Origin: Clostridiales bacterium
GTDB taxonomy: Bacteria > Bacillota > Clostridia > Christensenellales > Borkfalkiaceae
Length of the DNA: 64,000 nt
Reading direction: 5' to 3'
Assembly (NCBI GenBank): GCA_015069425.1
Contig: SVIP01000001.1
Span: forward strand, 248,001-312,000
The translations under genes were made by a program, and so were the position numbers. Below the pieces are notes generated by a model. It saw nothing but the letters and a program-made list of their open reading frames with translations, searched no databases and was not told the DNA's origin. This document shows, in pieces, positions 42,208 through 51,896 of this stretch; position 1 is the first letter of the stretch; each line of letters starts with the position of its first letter.

Positions 42208-43458
42208 TTATTTTATTGCTCCTTCATATAAGGGATATTTGTCAATAAGTTTTTTAACTTCAGCACGAACAAAATCAAATGCGTCTTCTTTCTTGTTGAT
42301 AATTTCTGTGATAAGTTCTGCAATTTTTCTACAATCATCTTCTTTAAATCCACGAGTAGTAACGCTAGGCGTACCGATACGAACACCGCTCGTTACAAAC
42401 GGCTTTTGCTTATCGAATGGGATTGCGTTTTTATTTAAGGTAATGTTAACTTCATCAAGAAGATGTTCTAATTCTTTACCCGTAATATCCTTGTCCGATA
42501 AATCTAAAAGCATTAAGTGGTTATCCGTTCCACCAGAAACGAGTTTAACGCCGAGTTCTAAGAATCTTTCGCTCATTGCCTTTGCATTCTTTAAGATTTG
42601 TTCTTGATAAGTCTTAAATTCAGGCTTTAATGCTTCGCCAAACGCGATTGCTTTTGCAGCGATAATATGCATTAAAGGACCGCCTTGAGTTCCAGGGAAC
42701 ACTGCCTTATCAATAGCCTTTGCATATTCTTCTTTACATAAAATCATACCGCCTCTAGGACCTCTTAAAGTCTTATGAGTAGTAGTGGTAACAAAATCTG
42801 CATACGGAACGGGGCTTGGGTGAAGTCCAGTTGCGACAAGACCAGCAATGTGTGCGATGTCAACCATCATGTAACAACCAACTTTATCACAGATTTCTCT
42901 AATTCTCTTAAAGTCCAAAATTCTGGGATATGCACTAGCACCACATACGAAAATATTTGGTTTAACTTCTAAAACACTCTTTTCTAAATCGTCATAGTCA
43001 ATTGCACCAGTTTCTTCTTTAACACCGTAACCAACCGCATTAAAATACTTACCAGAAACGGCAACAGGGCTACCGTGGGTTAAGTGACCACCATGTGCTA
43101 AACTCATACCCATAATGGTATCGCCCGGTTTAAGAACTGCAAAATAAACTGCAAAGTTTGCGTTTGCACCACTATGTGGTTGAACGTTTGCATGGTCTGC
43201 ACCGAATAATTTTTTAGCACGCTCAATGGCAAGATTTTCTACGATATCAACGCATTGGCAACCGCCGTAATATCTGTGTTCTGGATAGCCTTCTGCGTAC
43301 TTATTAGTAAGCATACTACCAGCCGCTATCATAACGTTTTCAGAAACAAAGTTTTCACTTGCGATAAGTTCAATGTTATTTCTTTGACGAACAAGTTCCT
43401 TTTGTAATCCTTCATACACTTCGGGATCTGCTAATTTAATAGAAGTTAAATCAATCAT
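42208..43458 (-). CDS. glyA: Serine hydroxymethyltransferase
   Basis: A 416-residue PLP enzyme converting serine and tetrahydrofolate to glycine and methylene-THF. Visible are 'LIASENFVS', '[10 protein letters not shown]', the PLP-lysine region '[14 protein letters not shown]' and '[13 protein letters not shown]'. The track start six codons upstream uses TTG and overlaps the AAAGGAG ribosome-binding site. The ATG at 43458 ('[10 protein letters not shown]'), 7 nt behind it, is chosen. It sits 32 nt after trxA in the long operon. Confidence 0.96.
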   Translation of the reverse strand: MIDLTSIKLADPEVYEGLQKELVRQRNNIELIASENFVSENVMIAAGSMLTNKYAEGYPEHRYYGGCQCVDIVENLAIERAKKLFGADHANVQPHSGANANFAVYFAVLKPGDTIMGMSLAHGGHLTHGSPVAVSGKYFNAVGYGVKEETGAIDYDDLEKSVLEVKPNIFVCGASAYPRILDFKRIREICDKVGCYMMVDIAHIAGLVATGLHPSPVPYADFVTTTTHKTLRGPRGGMILCKEEYAKAIDKAVFPGTQGGPLMHIIAAKAIAFGEALKPEFKTYQEQILKNAKAMSERFLELGVKLVSGGTDNHLMLLDLSDKDITGKELEHLLDEVNITLNKNAIPFDKQKPFVTSGVRIGTPSVTTRGFKEDDCRKIAELITEIINKKEDAFDFVRAEVKKLIDKYPLYEGAIK

Positions 43459-43490
43459 TTTATTTCTCCTTTGCAATAAATATTCTTATA

Positions 43491-43814
43491 TTAAATATGT
43501 TTAATAATCATTTCAGATAATTGTGCCTTAGTAGAAAGTCCAACCGACTTTTCCACTAATTCGCCCTCTTTAAAAAGCAACAGCGTAGGTATTGATAAAA
43601 TGCCAAAATCTTTTGCAATGTCGGGGTTTTGGTCTACGTCTACTTTTATAATTTCTACTTTTTCTTTTATTTCTGCTTTAAAATCGTGAAGAATCGGTGA
43701 CTGCATTTTGCAAGGACCACACCAAGTAGCATAAAAATCTACAAGTACTAATTTATTATCCAAAAGCACTCCTGCAAATTCTTCTTTTCCTAATATTTCT
43801 TTAATATCATTCAT
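43491..43814 (-). CDS. trxA: Thioredoxin
   Basis: A 107-residue thioredoxin with the active site 'ATWCGPCKMQSP' and the cis-proline loop 'SIPTLLLF'. It reduces protein disulfides using electrons from thioredoxin reductase, which is not in this window. The track's TTG start overlaps the ribosome-binding site AAAGGAG; the ATG eight codons later is used. It then overlaps the stop of the RseC-like gene by 8 nt, suggesting coupling. Confidence 0.94.
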   Translation of the reverse strand: MNDIKEILGKEEFAGVLLDNKLVLVDFYATWCGPCKMQSPILHDFKAEIKEKVEIIKVDVDQNPDIAKDFGILSIPTLLLFKEGELVEKSVGLSTKAQLSEMIIKHI

Positions 43815-44235
43815 CTTTATTTTCTCCTTTATTTTCAATAATGCTAATTATATGAGGACAAAAATCCTTTTTATTTTTAAGTTTCTTATCTATAACCGCT
43901 AAAATAGTATACCACAAAATTATGAATATTACACTAAAAATAAGCACCCAAATTTCATTATTTAAAAATGTATAAGTAATTACACAAGATAAACCTATCA
44001 AAACAAGCGGAACTAAGAACACTAAAAGTGCGCTAATAAGTTTTGTGTCTTTTGTAGTTTCAATAATAACAGTATCGCCTTGTTTAGCGTTAACTTCATT
44101 AACTGCATTAAACTCAATACTATTCGCATTTTTAGGAAACATGCAAAGTCCACACTTACTACATTCATCTTTTTTGTCGACTTTAACTACTGCTCTGTCT
44201 TTATCTATCTTAGTAACAAATCCTAATTCTTTCAT
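43807..44235 (-). CDS. RseC/SoxR-reducing-system family membrane protein
   Basis: A 142-residue protein with an N-terminal beta domain bearing the family cysteines in 'CSKCGLCMFP' and a short hydrophobic hairpin of two helices (about 65-118) followed by a basic tail. This matches RseC/MucC proteins, linked in proteobacteria to sigma-E control and the Rsx/Rnf-type SoxR reducing system. In Clostridia the role is unclear; the presence of Rnf in the same genome makes a redox link plausible. It overlaps hisS by 4 nt and trxA by 8 nt. Confidence 0.85.
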   Translation of the reverse strand: MKELGFVTKIDKDRAVVKVDKKDECSKCGLCMFPKNANSIEFNAVNEVNAKQGDTVIIETTKDTKLISALLVFLVPLVLIGLSCVITYTFLNNEIWVLIFSVIFIILWYTILAVIDKKLKNKKDFCPHIISIIENKGENKDE

Positions 44236-45479
44236 TTAACAAACTCAATAAGGTCATCAAAGGCTACGTCAGTTTCCGTACCCTCTTGCATATTTTTAAC
44301 TCTAACAACTCCCGACGCTAATTCGTTTGAACCGATAACCGCAACAAATTTTGCGCCTATTTTGTCTGCATATTTAAACTGTGCTTTTATACCTCTTCCC
44401 ATATGGTCGAAGTCCGCACTAATCCCCTCTTTTCTAAGTTTAGCAGTAAGTTCAAACGCTTTAACCAATTCGTTTTCACCCATAGGTGCAAGGTAAACTT
44501 TAACTTTGTTAGGATTTTCAATTTGCTTGTTGGTGTTTTCAAGTAACATCAAAATTCTTTCAATGCCTACGGCAAAACCTATACCAGGCACGTCTTGTCC
44601 ACCAAGTTCAGCGATAAGTCCATCGTACCTACCGCCACCACAAACTGTTCCTTGTGCGCCTATATTTTCAGAAACAAACTCAAATACCGTTCTAGTATAA
44701 TAATCAAGCCCCCTAACGATATTAGGATTAATTTTATAACTAACGTTGGCAACGTCTAATAATTTTTTAACCGTTTCTAAGTGATTAGAACAATCTTCAC
44801 AGATATAATCTAAAATCTTAGGTGCGCCCTCGTTAATCTTTTTACAATCGTCGTTTTTACAGTCTAAAATTCGTAAAGGATTTTTATTAAGTCTATCTTT
44901 ACAAAGTGCACATAAGCCGTCGTAGTTGCTGTTAAAATATTCTTTTAACGCTTGTTCATACTTTTTCCTACATTCCTTGCAACCAATACTGTTAATATAT
45001 AAAACGACGTTTTCTATGCCAACACTTTCTAAAAATGTTTTTGCTAGAATAATAACTTCCGCATCAATATCAGCATTTTTAGCCCCTAAAAATTCCACGC
45101 CAAATTGATGAAACTCACGAAGTCTTCCAGCTTGTGGGCGTTCGTAACGGAAACATTGGGTAATGTAAAAAAGTTTTGCAGGTAAAACGCTATTACTTAG
45201 ACCGTTTTCCACAAAAGCCCTTGCAACGCCAGCTGTTCCCTCTGGCTTTAAGGTTATTGACCTACCGCCTTTATCATTAAAAGTATACATCTCTTTGTTT
45301 ACAATGTCAGTTGTTTCGCCAACCCCACGCAAAAAAACTTCAGTATGCTCAAAAGTCGGCGTTCTGATTTCACTTGCGCCGAAAACTTTAGCCGTTTCTC
45401 TAGCTTTATTTTCTACAAACTGCCACTTATAACTATCTTGTGGCAATACATCTTTAGTTCCTTTAGGTACGTTTATCAT
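44232..45479 (-). CDS. hisS: Histidyl-tRNA synthetase
   Basis: A 415-residue class II aminoacyl-tRNA synthetase. It begins 'MINVPKGTKDVLP' with motif 2 in 'FYITQCFRYERPQAGRLREFHQ', the histidine motifs 'GLDYYTRTVFEF' and 'GGGRYDGL', and a C-terminal anticodon-binding domain. The track start is 24 codons early and lies within the end of hslU. The ATG at 45479 matches the family start and follows AAGGA. hisS is 13 nt downstream of hslU. Confidence 0.95.
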   Translation of the reverse strand: MINVPKGTKDVLPQDSYKWQFVENKARETAKVFGASEIRTPTFEHTEVFLRGVGETTDIVNKEMYTFNDKGGRSITLKPEGTAGVARAFVENGLSNSVLPAKLFYITQCFRYERPQAGRLREFHQFGVEFLGAKNADIDAEVIILAKTFLESVGIENVVLYINSIGCKECRKKYEQALKEYFNSNYDGLCALCKDRLNKNPLRILDCKNDDCKKINEGAPKILDYICEDCSNHLETVKKLLDVANVSYKINPNIVRGLDYYTRTVFEFVSENIGAQGTVCGGGRYDGLIAELGGQDVPGIGFAVGIERILMLLENTNKQIENPNKVKVYLAPMGENELVKAFELTAKLRKEGISADFDHMGRGIKAQFKYADKIGAKFVAVIGSNELASGVVRVKNMQEGTETDVAFDDLIEFVK

Positions 45480-45492
45480 ATCTGTATTTTCC

Positions 45493-46800
45493 TTAAAGAA
45501 TAAATTTTTTGAGATCTTTAATTTTTGTTTCGCCACCAAGCTTATCGGCAACGTATTGTCTGTCTATTATAATTTCTTGCTCTTTATCCCCACACGCTTG
45601 GTAAGAAATTTCCTCAATTAATTGTTCCATAACCGTATGAAGTCTTCTAGCCCCAATATCTTCTCTTGTTGCGTTCATGTCTTCTGCAATTCGCGCAATT
45701 TCTTCAATAGCCGTATCGGTAAACTTAAGTTCAACGCCGTCCACTTTTAAGAGCATTGCATATTGCAAGGTAATTGCGTTTTGTGGCGTTGTTAATATCT
45801 TTATAAAGTCGTCTTTTGAAAGACTGTTTAATTCCACAAGTATTGGGAATCTTCCTTGAAGTTCAGGGATTAAATCGCTCACTTTAGAAACGTGGAAAGC
45901 CCCCGCTGCAATAAATAATATATAGTCTGTTTTTATTGCGCCATACTTAGTCATAACGGTAGAGCCTTCAACGATAGGAAGAATATCCCTTTGAACGCCT
46001 TCTCTAGAAACGTCTTGCCCACCGCCTTTATTACCTTTAGCCGCAATTTTATCTATTTCATCAATAAAGATAATACCTTCATTTTCTGCGCGATGAATTG
46101 CTTCTTCATTAACAGAATCGTTATCAATTAATTTATCAGCCTCTTCTTGAAGTAAAATTTTCCTAGCCTCTTTAACAGAAAGTTTACGCTTTTTTCTCTT
46201 TTTGGGCATCATGTCGCCAAATATACTGCCAATACTTATTTCTGCACCACCTGGTACTAATTCCATGGGCTTAGGATTATCTGCAATTTCGACTTCGATA
46301 ACTTCGTTATCATAATAGCCCTTTTTTAGTCCCTCAGCAATATTTTTTTCAAAAATATCTTGCGGAGTTTCTCCTTTATCTAAACGACGAACTTCTGCTA
46401 AAATTTTAACTAATTTTGCGTCTACTACAGCGCCTGCCTTTTCGGTAACTTTATTAAAACGTTCTTGTTTAACTAATCTAACAGAACATTCTACTAAATC
46501 CCTAACCATGGACTCAACGTCTCTTCCAACGTATCCAACTTCGGTATATTTAGTAGCCTCGACCTTAACAAAAGGAGCACCGACAAGCTTTGCAAGTCGC
46601 CTTGCAATTTCCGTTTTACCTACACCCGTAGGTCCTTTCATTATAATATTTTTTGGAGTTATTTCTTCCATTTGTTCTACTGGAAGTTGACTTCTTCTAT
46701 ATCTATTGCGAAGAGCGATAGCAACTGCTTTTTTCGCACTATCTTGACCTATTATATACTTATCTAACTCTGCAACTATCTGTTTTGGACTTAAATTCAT
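45493..46800 (-). CDS. hslU: HslU (ClpY) ATPase subunit of the HslUV protease
   Basis: A 435-residue AAA+ unfoldase. It has the N-terminal '[22 protein letters not shown]', Walker A 'GPTGVGKTE', the pore loop '[10 protein letters not shown]', an I domain of about 100 residues, Walker B 'IIFIDEIDK' and the C-terminal 'FKKFIL'-type tail that docks into HslV. It unfolds substrates for HslV. It starts 9 nt downstream of hslV. Confidence 0.96.
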   Translation of the reverse strand: MNLSPKQIVAELDKYIIGQDSAKKAVAIALRNRYRRSQLPVEQMEEITPKNIIMKGPTGVGKTEIARRLAKLVGAPFVKVEATKYTEVGYVGRDVESMVRDLVECSVRLVKQERFNKVTEKAGAVVDAKLVKILAEVRRLDKGETPQDIFEKNIAEGLKKGYYDNEVIEVEIADNPKPMELVPGGAEISIGSIFGDMMPKKRKKRKLSVKEARKILLQEEADKLIDNDSVNEEAIHRAENEGIIFIDEIDKIAAKGNKGGGQDVSREGVQRDILPIVEGSTVMTKYGAIKTDYILFIAAGAFHVSKVSDLIPELQGRFPILVELNSLSKDDFIKILTTPQNAITLQYAMLLKVDGVELKFTDTAIEEIARIAEDMNATREDIGARRLHTVMEQLIEEISYQACGDKEQEIIIDRQYVADKLGGETKIKDLKKFIL

Positions 46801-46809
46801 ATTGCCCCC

Positions 46810-47343
46810 TTATAACACTTCACAAGTTATATTGTCGTTCGTAAACACGCATATTTCACTTGCAATTTTAAGAGATTTTTTTACAATTTCTTCTGCTGAA
46901 TAATCAGTTTCTTGACGGAGTGCCCTTGCCGCCGCCAAAGCATAGTTACCGCCACTACCGATAGCGCAAACACCACCGTCTGGTTCAATAACTTCACCCG
47001 TACCAGAAACGACTAACAAGGTGTCTTTATCGGCAGTAATCATCATTGCCTCTAGTTTTCTCGCCTTGTCACTTCTCCACAACTCTGCAAGTTCTACCGC
47101 ACTTCTCATTAAATTCCCAGAATACTTGCTGAGCATTTCTTCAAAGCGTTCGGTAAGTGTAAAAGCATCTGAAACAGAGCCTGCAAACCCTAAAATAACC
47201 TTTCCATCGTAAATACGACGAACTTTTACCGCATTGTTTTTAAATATAACCGATTGCGACATGGTTACTTGTCCGTCACCAGCGATTGCCGTCTTTCCGT
47301 CCTTTTTAACCGCGCAAATTGTCGTTCCTCTAAATTCAATCAT
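46810..47343 (-). CDS. hslV: HslV (ClpQ) protease subunit
   Basis: A 177-residue proteasome-like Ntn hydrolase. The start chosen is the ATG at 47343, 8 nt behind AAGGAG, and overlaps trmFO by 8 nt. The track's longer version is rejected. The N-terminus reads '[12 protein letters not shown]'. Self-processing before the TT pair would expose the catalytic threonine, as in Bacillus ClpQ-type proteins with a short leader. 'GDGQVTMSQ' and '[16 protein letters not shown]' are family hallmarks. Confidence 0.95.
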   Translation of the reverse strand: MIEFRGTTICAVKKDGKTAIAGDGQVTMSQSVIFKNNAVKVRRIYDGKVILGFAGSVSDAFTLTERFEEMLSKYSGNLMRSAVELAELWRSDKARKLEAMMITADKDTLLVVSGTGEVIEPDGGVCAIGSGGNYALAAARALRQETDYSAEEIVKKSLKIASEICVFTNDNITCEVL

Positions 47344-48646
47344 TATTAATCTCCTTAATAAACTCAGACACACTTTCAAGACTTCTCTCTGCTAGTGCAT
47401 TTTTTCTTTGTGCTTTATCTTTAACAACCCTATTTAAAGGCGGTAAAACACCAAAGTTTGCATTCATTGGTTCAAAATCTTTATTTTCAGTAGTGATATA
47501 TCTTGCCAAAGCACCTAAAACAGTGGTGTCTGAAATATATACTTCTTTTTTACCTTTAATTTTTCTTTCCAAATATATAGCAGACATTAAACCACTAGCC
47601 GCACTTTCAACATACCCTTCAACGCCTGTAATTTGCCCTGCAAAAAAAGTCTTTGGATAATCTTTTAACGAATAATCAATATTTAAAAACTTAGGCGAAT
47701 TTATAAAAGTATTTCTATGCATAACTCCATAACGCAAAAATTCTGCACGTTTTAGCGCTGGAATGATAGAAAACACGCGCTTTTGTTCGCCCCATAACAA
47801 ATTGGTTTGAAAACCAACCAAATTGTACATGTTTCCATTTTCATCTTCTTTCCTTAATTGTAAGCACGCATACGCCCATCTGCCCGTTTTGGGATTAGTA
47901 AGTCCAACCGGCTTAAGCGGACCAAACCGCAAAGTGTCAATCCCACGCTCAGCCATAACTTCAATCGGCATACAACCTTCAAAAACAGCCGTGGATTCAA
48001 AACCGTGCAATTCTGCTCTTTTCGCGCCTCTTAAAGCATCAATAAACTCTAAGTACTGCTCTTTGTCCATTGGACAATTTATGTGGTCACCGTTTCCTTT
48101 ATCGTATCTATCGCCAAAAAAGGCGTTGTCCATATCAATACTTTCAAAATCAACGATAGGCGCAGACGCATCAAAGAAAGACAACCCGTCACCGACGATT
48201 TTACTTATACTTTGAGAAAGTGTGTCGGTTGTAAGTGGACCACTTGCTATTATAGTATATTCATCAAAATCTATCTCGGTAACCTCTTCAGAATAAATAT
48301 TGATATTTTTATGATTTTTTAATTTCTCAGTTATGATAGAGGCGAATTTTTCTCTATCAACCGCTAAAGCGTTGCCGGCAGGCACTCTTGTCTGGTCTGC
48401 CACGGAAATAACCATAGAACCTAAAAGACGCATTTCCTCTTTTAGCAGTCCGCAAGCGTTTCCATAAACGTCGTTACTCTTAAGTGAATTAGAGCAAACT
48501 AACTCCGCATAATTTTCGTTGTGATGTGCTGGTGTAAACTTTTTAGGTTTAATATCAAATAGGTCTACGCTAATACCCTTTTCCGCAAGGTAATAAGCGG
48601 CCTCCGCGCCTGCAAGCCCAGCACCTATAATTTTAACTTTCCGCAT
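47336..48646 (-). CDS. trmFO: TrmFO, folate/FAD-dependent tRNA (uracil-54-C5)-methyltransferase
   Basis: A 436-residue flavoprotein with the N-terminal FAD motif '[19 protein letters not shown]', then '[12 protein letters not shown]' and '[17 protein letters not shown]', all typical of TrmFO (Gid). It makes ribothymidine 54 in tRNA using methylene-THF and FADH2. It follows topA with a 1-nt stop/start overlap. The topA-trmFO-hslVU order is the classical Firmicutes arrangement, here without the usual xerC and codY. Confidence 0.96.
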   Translation of the reverse strand: MRKVKIIGAGLAGAEAAYYLAEKGISVDLFDIKPKKFTPAHHNENYAELVCSNSLKSNDVYGNACGLLKEEMRLLGSMVISVADQTRVPAGNALAVDREKFASIITEKLKNHKNINIYSEEVTEIDFDEYTIIASGPLTTDTLSQSISKIVGDGLSFFDASAPIVDFESIDMDNAFFGDRYDKGNGDHINCPMDKEQYLEFIDALRGAKRAELHGFESTAVFEGCMPIEVMAERGIDTLRFGPLKPVGLTNPKTGRWAYACLQLRKEDENGNMYNLVGFQTNLLWGEQKRVFSIIPALKRAEFLRYGVMHRNTFINSPKFLNIDYSLKDYPKTFFAGQITGVEGYVESAASGLMSAIYLERKIKGKKEVYISDTTVLGALARYITTENKDFEPMNANFGVLPPLNRVVKDKAQRKNALAERSLESVSEFIKEINND

Positions 48647-50802
48647 TATTTTTGTGTATATTTACAATTCTTTCCTGAACATTTAACCTTTCCGTCTACG
48701 CTAATAAGATAGCTTCCGCACTCAGGGCACTTTTCACCCGTCGGAATATCCCAACTCATAAACTTACAACCTGGATAATTTGAACAACCGTAAAAGAGCT
48801 TTCCGCCACGGCTGGTCATTTTTTTAGTTGGTTTGCCACATTCAGGACAAACTCCAACTGACTCTGTCATACTCACTGTGTTTTTGCATTTTGGATAGTT
48901 AGAACAAGCAAGAAATTTACCAAATTTTCCTTCTCTTTCCACCATCATTCCGCCACACTTAGGACAAATTTTGTCTGTGGGAATGGCAACCTTTTCGTTT
49001 ACCGCTTTTATGTTCTGACATTTTGGATAATTAGAACAAGCGTAATAATTGCCGTATTTACCACTATTAATTATCATTGGTGCACCACATTTTTCACATA
49101 ATACACTCGTGATTTTTGCATTTCTTAACTGTTCTTCAAACGGGCCGTAAAAGGTAGCAACCAGTTTTCTCCAATCCTTTCCGCCCTCGCCTATATCGTC
49201 TAAGTCATCTTCCATCTTAGCCGTAAAAGAAATGTCCATAATATCGGGGAAATACTTAACCAAAAAATCTATAAGCTCATAACTGATAGGATTTGGAACG
49301 AGATATTTTTTCTCTTTTTTAACGTACTCACGCTTTTTATCCGAAAGTTTTGCCATAATAGTAGCGTAAGTAGACGGTCTACCAATACCTTTATCTTCCA
49401 TACTCTTAATGAGCGTCGCTTCAGTATATCGTGTGGGTGGTTTAGTGAACTTTTGCTCCTTAGTTATAGCGTTAAGTTTTAAGCCCTCGTTTACTGAAAG
49501 AGCAGGTAACAAAGCGTTGCCACTGTCTTCATCTTCTTCCTTTTTAGTGTCGTCATAAACGGCGGTATAGCCTTTAAATATCAAGGTTTTACCGCTTGTT
49601 TTAAGTCCGAAATCACCGCAAGAGACGTCTACCGACACACTGTCATATTTAGCCTCAGCCATTTGTGACGCAATAAAACGGTCGTAAATAAGTTTGTACA
49701 ATTTATATTGGTTCTTATCAAGTATATCCTGAACACTTTCTGGCGTTCTATTTATATCAATAGGACGAATTGCCTCATGGGCATCTTGAGCGTCCTTTTT
49801 AGAACGATACACGTTAGGTTTAGATGGTACGTAATCCTCTCCATATTGTGCACGAATATACTCTAACGCACTTGCTTGTGCCTCTTGTGAAATTCTAACA
49901 GAGTCCGTTCTCATATAAGTGATAAGTGCGATGTGTCCGCGAGGAGTTTCCACACCCTCGTAAAGACGTTGTGCCACTTGCATCACTTGTGGAGCGGTCA
50001 AATTTAATCTAATAGAGCCGTCTTGTTGCAAAGTACTGGTAATGTAAGGAGCAGGTGCGTGGGATTTCATAACCGCACGCTTAACGTCCTTAACAAAAAT
50101 AGGATTACTCTTAATAAATCTTTCAACTTCAAGCGCCTCTTGTTCACAGCTAGGCTTATATTTTTTTCCTGCCTTTTCAACAAGTAAAACCTTAAAGTTA
50201 CTCTTTCCGTTTGGCTCAACGTCGGCTTTTAAGTTCCAATATTCTTGTGGCTTAAACGCAGTTATTTCCCTTTCACGGTCAACAACCATTTTAAGCGCAA
50301 CCGATTGGACACGACCAGCAGAAAGGTTTTCGTTAAGCCTTGAACTTGCTGCGGGTGAAATACTGTAACCCACGATTCTATCAAGCACACGCCTTGCTTG
50401 CTGAGCGTCTACTAAATTTTTATCAATCTTTCTTGGATTTTCTAATGCCTTTTTAACGGCTTTTTCAGAAATTTCATTAAATTCAATTCTGTTTGGTTGA
50501 TTCTCGTCCAAACCTAAAACTTCGGCTAAGTGCCAAGAAATTGCCTCTCCCTCTCTATCAGGGTCGGTTGCAAGAAAAACTTTTTCAGCTTTTTGTGCCA
50601 AACTTTCGAGACGCTTAATATCTTGTTTCTTTTCGGGAGAAATTACGTAATGCGGTTCAAAATTGTTAGCAATACTAACGCCCATATAATTAACGGGTAA
50701 ATCTCTGATGTGCCCCTTGGACGCGTCAACTTTATAATCGCTTTTTAAGAATTTTTCTATCGTCTTTGCTTTATGTGGTGATTCGACTATAATGAGTTGC
50801 AT
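48646..50802 (-). CDS. topA: DNA topoisomerase I
   Basis: A 718-residue type IA topoisomerase. A Toprim domain ('IVESPHKAKTIEKFL', 'FLATDPDREGEAI') is followed by the catalytic tyrosine region 'ALITYMRTDSVRIS'. At the C-terminus are three four-cysteine zinc ribbons ('CEKCGAPM', 'CPKCGGMM', 'CPECGKPT') plus a fourth short one ('CPECGSYL'). It relaxes negatively supercoiled DNA. It directly abuts dprA and overlaps trmFO by 1 nt. Confidence 0.96.
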   Translation of the reverse strand: MQLIIVESPHKAKTIEKFLKSDYKVDASKGHIRDLPVNYMGVSIANNFEPHYVISPEKKQDIKRLESLAQKAEKVFLATDPDREGEAISWHLAEVLGLDENQPNRIEFNEISEKAVKKALENPRKIDKNLVDAQQARRVLDRIVGYSISPAASSRLNENLSAGRVQSVALKMVVDREREITAFKPQEYWNLKADVEPNGKSNFKVLLVEKAGKKYKPSCEQEALEVERFIKSNPIFVKDVKRAVMKSHAPAPYITSTLQQDGSIRLNLTAPQVMQVAQRLYEGVETPRGHIALITYMRTDSVRISQEAQASALEYIRAQYGEDYVPSKPNVYRSKKDAQDAHEAIRPIDINRTPESVQDILDKNQYKLYKLIYDRFIASQMAEAKYDSVSVDVSCGDFGLKTSGKTLIFKGYTAVYDDTKKEEDEDSGNALLPALSVNEGLKLNAITKEQKFTKPPTRYTEATLIKSMEDKGIGRPSTYATIMAKLSDKKREYVKKEKKYLVPNPISYELIDFLVKYFPDIMDISFTAKMEDDLDDIGEGGKDWRKLVATFYGPFEEQLRNAKITSVLCEKCGAPMIINSGKYGNYYACSNYPKCQNIKAVNEKVAIPTDKICPKCGGMMVEREGKFGKFLACSNYPKCKNTVSMTESVGVCPECGKPTKKMTSRGGKLFYGCSNYPGCKFMSWDIPTGEKCPECGSYLISVDGKVKCSGKNCKYTQK

Positions 50803-51894
50803 TTATACCTCCAAATTGTTACGGGCAAGCCCGTACACGTTTCCGCTCTTAACTATTAAGCCTTTAATCTCAAGCATAGATAAAAACGGTGTTATTTCAA
50901 ATACCTTTTTGTTAAGAAGTGCACAAAGTTTTTCCACGTGCAATTCTCCGTCAGAAAGTATTAATACTATATTTTTCTCTTCTAAAGAAAGATTTAATCC
51001 CTCTTCACTTTTTTCCTTTCCAAAATAATTTAGAATATCTTCAGGCGAGTCGCAAAGTATCGCACCCTTTTTAATTAAGTCGTTACAACCTACACCAGAT
51101 GACACACCTACACTATACGGAATTGCAAATACTGGTTTACTTAATTGATCTGCGTATTCTGCGGTATAAAGAGTTCCACTTCTTTTCCCCGCACTAACCA
51201 CTAAAACGCCCTTAGATAATCCCGCAATAATTCTATTACGAACGGGAAAATGGTAAGGCTTTGGAACTATTTCTGGTGGATACTCAGCAATAATTAGCCC
51301 CTTTTCTAAAACTTTATCTAAAAGATGAGCATTACTCTTTGGATAAATATTATCAATTCCGCCCGCTATAACCGAAATGACCTTTCCGCCATTTTCAATA
51401 GCAGTATGTAGGACGGTACTGTCTACACCCTCGGCAATCCCCGTAACTAAAGTAAAGCCAACAGAAGATAACTCCTTTGCAAAGTCTTCTGCAAGTTTAA
51501 GAGAGATTGGCAAAGTTTTCCTGCTTCCAACAATCGAAAAGTTTTCCCCATTAAGTAGCTTAGTTTCTCCTATGCAATACAAAACTAACGGTGGACATTC
51601 AACGTTTAATAAATCCTCTGGATATCCGTTCGAAACAAAAGTTATCGCCTTTATTTTCCTACTTTCTAATCCCTTTATAACAAACGTTAAATATTCCTTA
51701 TTGGAAGAACTTATTAGGGTATTAAAGTTTTCCGCACCAATAAGTTTTTCAAGATAATCTTTATTCTCTTGAAAAACTTTATTTATGCTGTCACTGCCTA
51801 CAAGTTCAATTATCTCTTTTTTATACTTGTATTCAAGGCACAAAAAACTATCTACCCAAATACAAGCGAGTTCTTCTTTCGTATAATTATTCAT
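50803..51894 (-). CDS. dprA: DprA/Smf DNA-processing protein
   Basis: A 363-residue protein with a central Rossmann-like DprA domain ('IVGSRKTLPISLKLAEDFA', 'LVTGIAEGVDSTVL', 'VIAGGIDNIYP', 'FPVRNRIIAGLS') and a C-terminal winged helix. It loads RecA onto incoming single strands in natural transformation. Co-transcription with the ComM-type gene yifB hints at DNA uptake, but both are also common in non-competent species. It starts 2 nt after yifB and abuts topA. Confidence 0.94.
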   Translation of the reverse strand: MNNYTKEELACIWVDSFLCLEYKYKKEIIELVGSDSINKVFQENKDYLEKLIGAENFNTLISSSNKEYLTFVIKGLESRKIKAITFVSNGYPEDLLNVECPPLVLYCIGETKLLNGENFSIVGSRKTLPISLKLAEDFAKELSSVGFTLVTGIAEGVDSTVLHTAIENGGKVISVIAGGIDNIYPKSNAHLLDKVLEKGLIIAEYPPEIVPKPYHFPVRNRIIAGLSKGVLVVSAGKRSGTLYTAEYADQLSKPVFAIPYSVGVSSGVGCNDLIKKGAILCDSPEDILNYFGKEKSEEGLNLSLEEKNIVLILSDGELHVEKLCALLNKKVFEITPFLSMLEIKGLIVKSGNVYGLARNNLEV

Positions 51895-51896
51895 TT

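Noticed and set aside
45480-45551. N-terminal 24 residues of the track hisS ORF
   Set aside because: They overlap the hslU C-terminus and precede the conserved HisS start 'MINVPKGTKD'.
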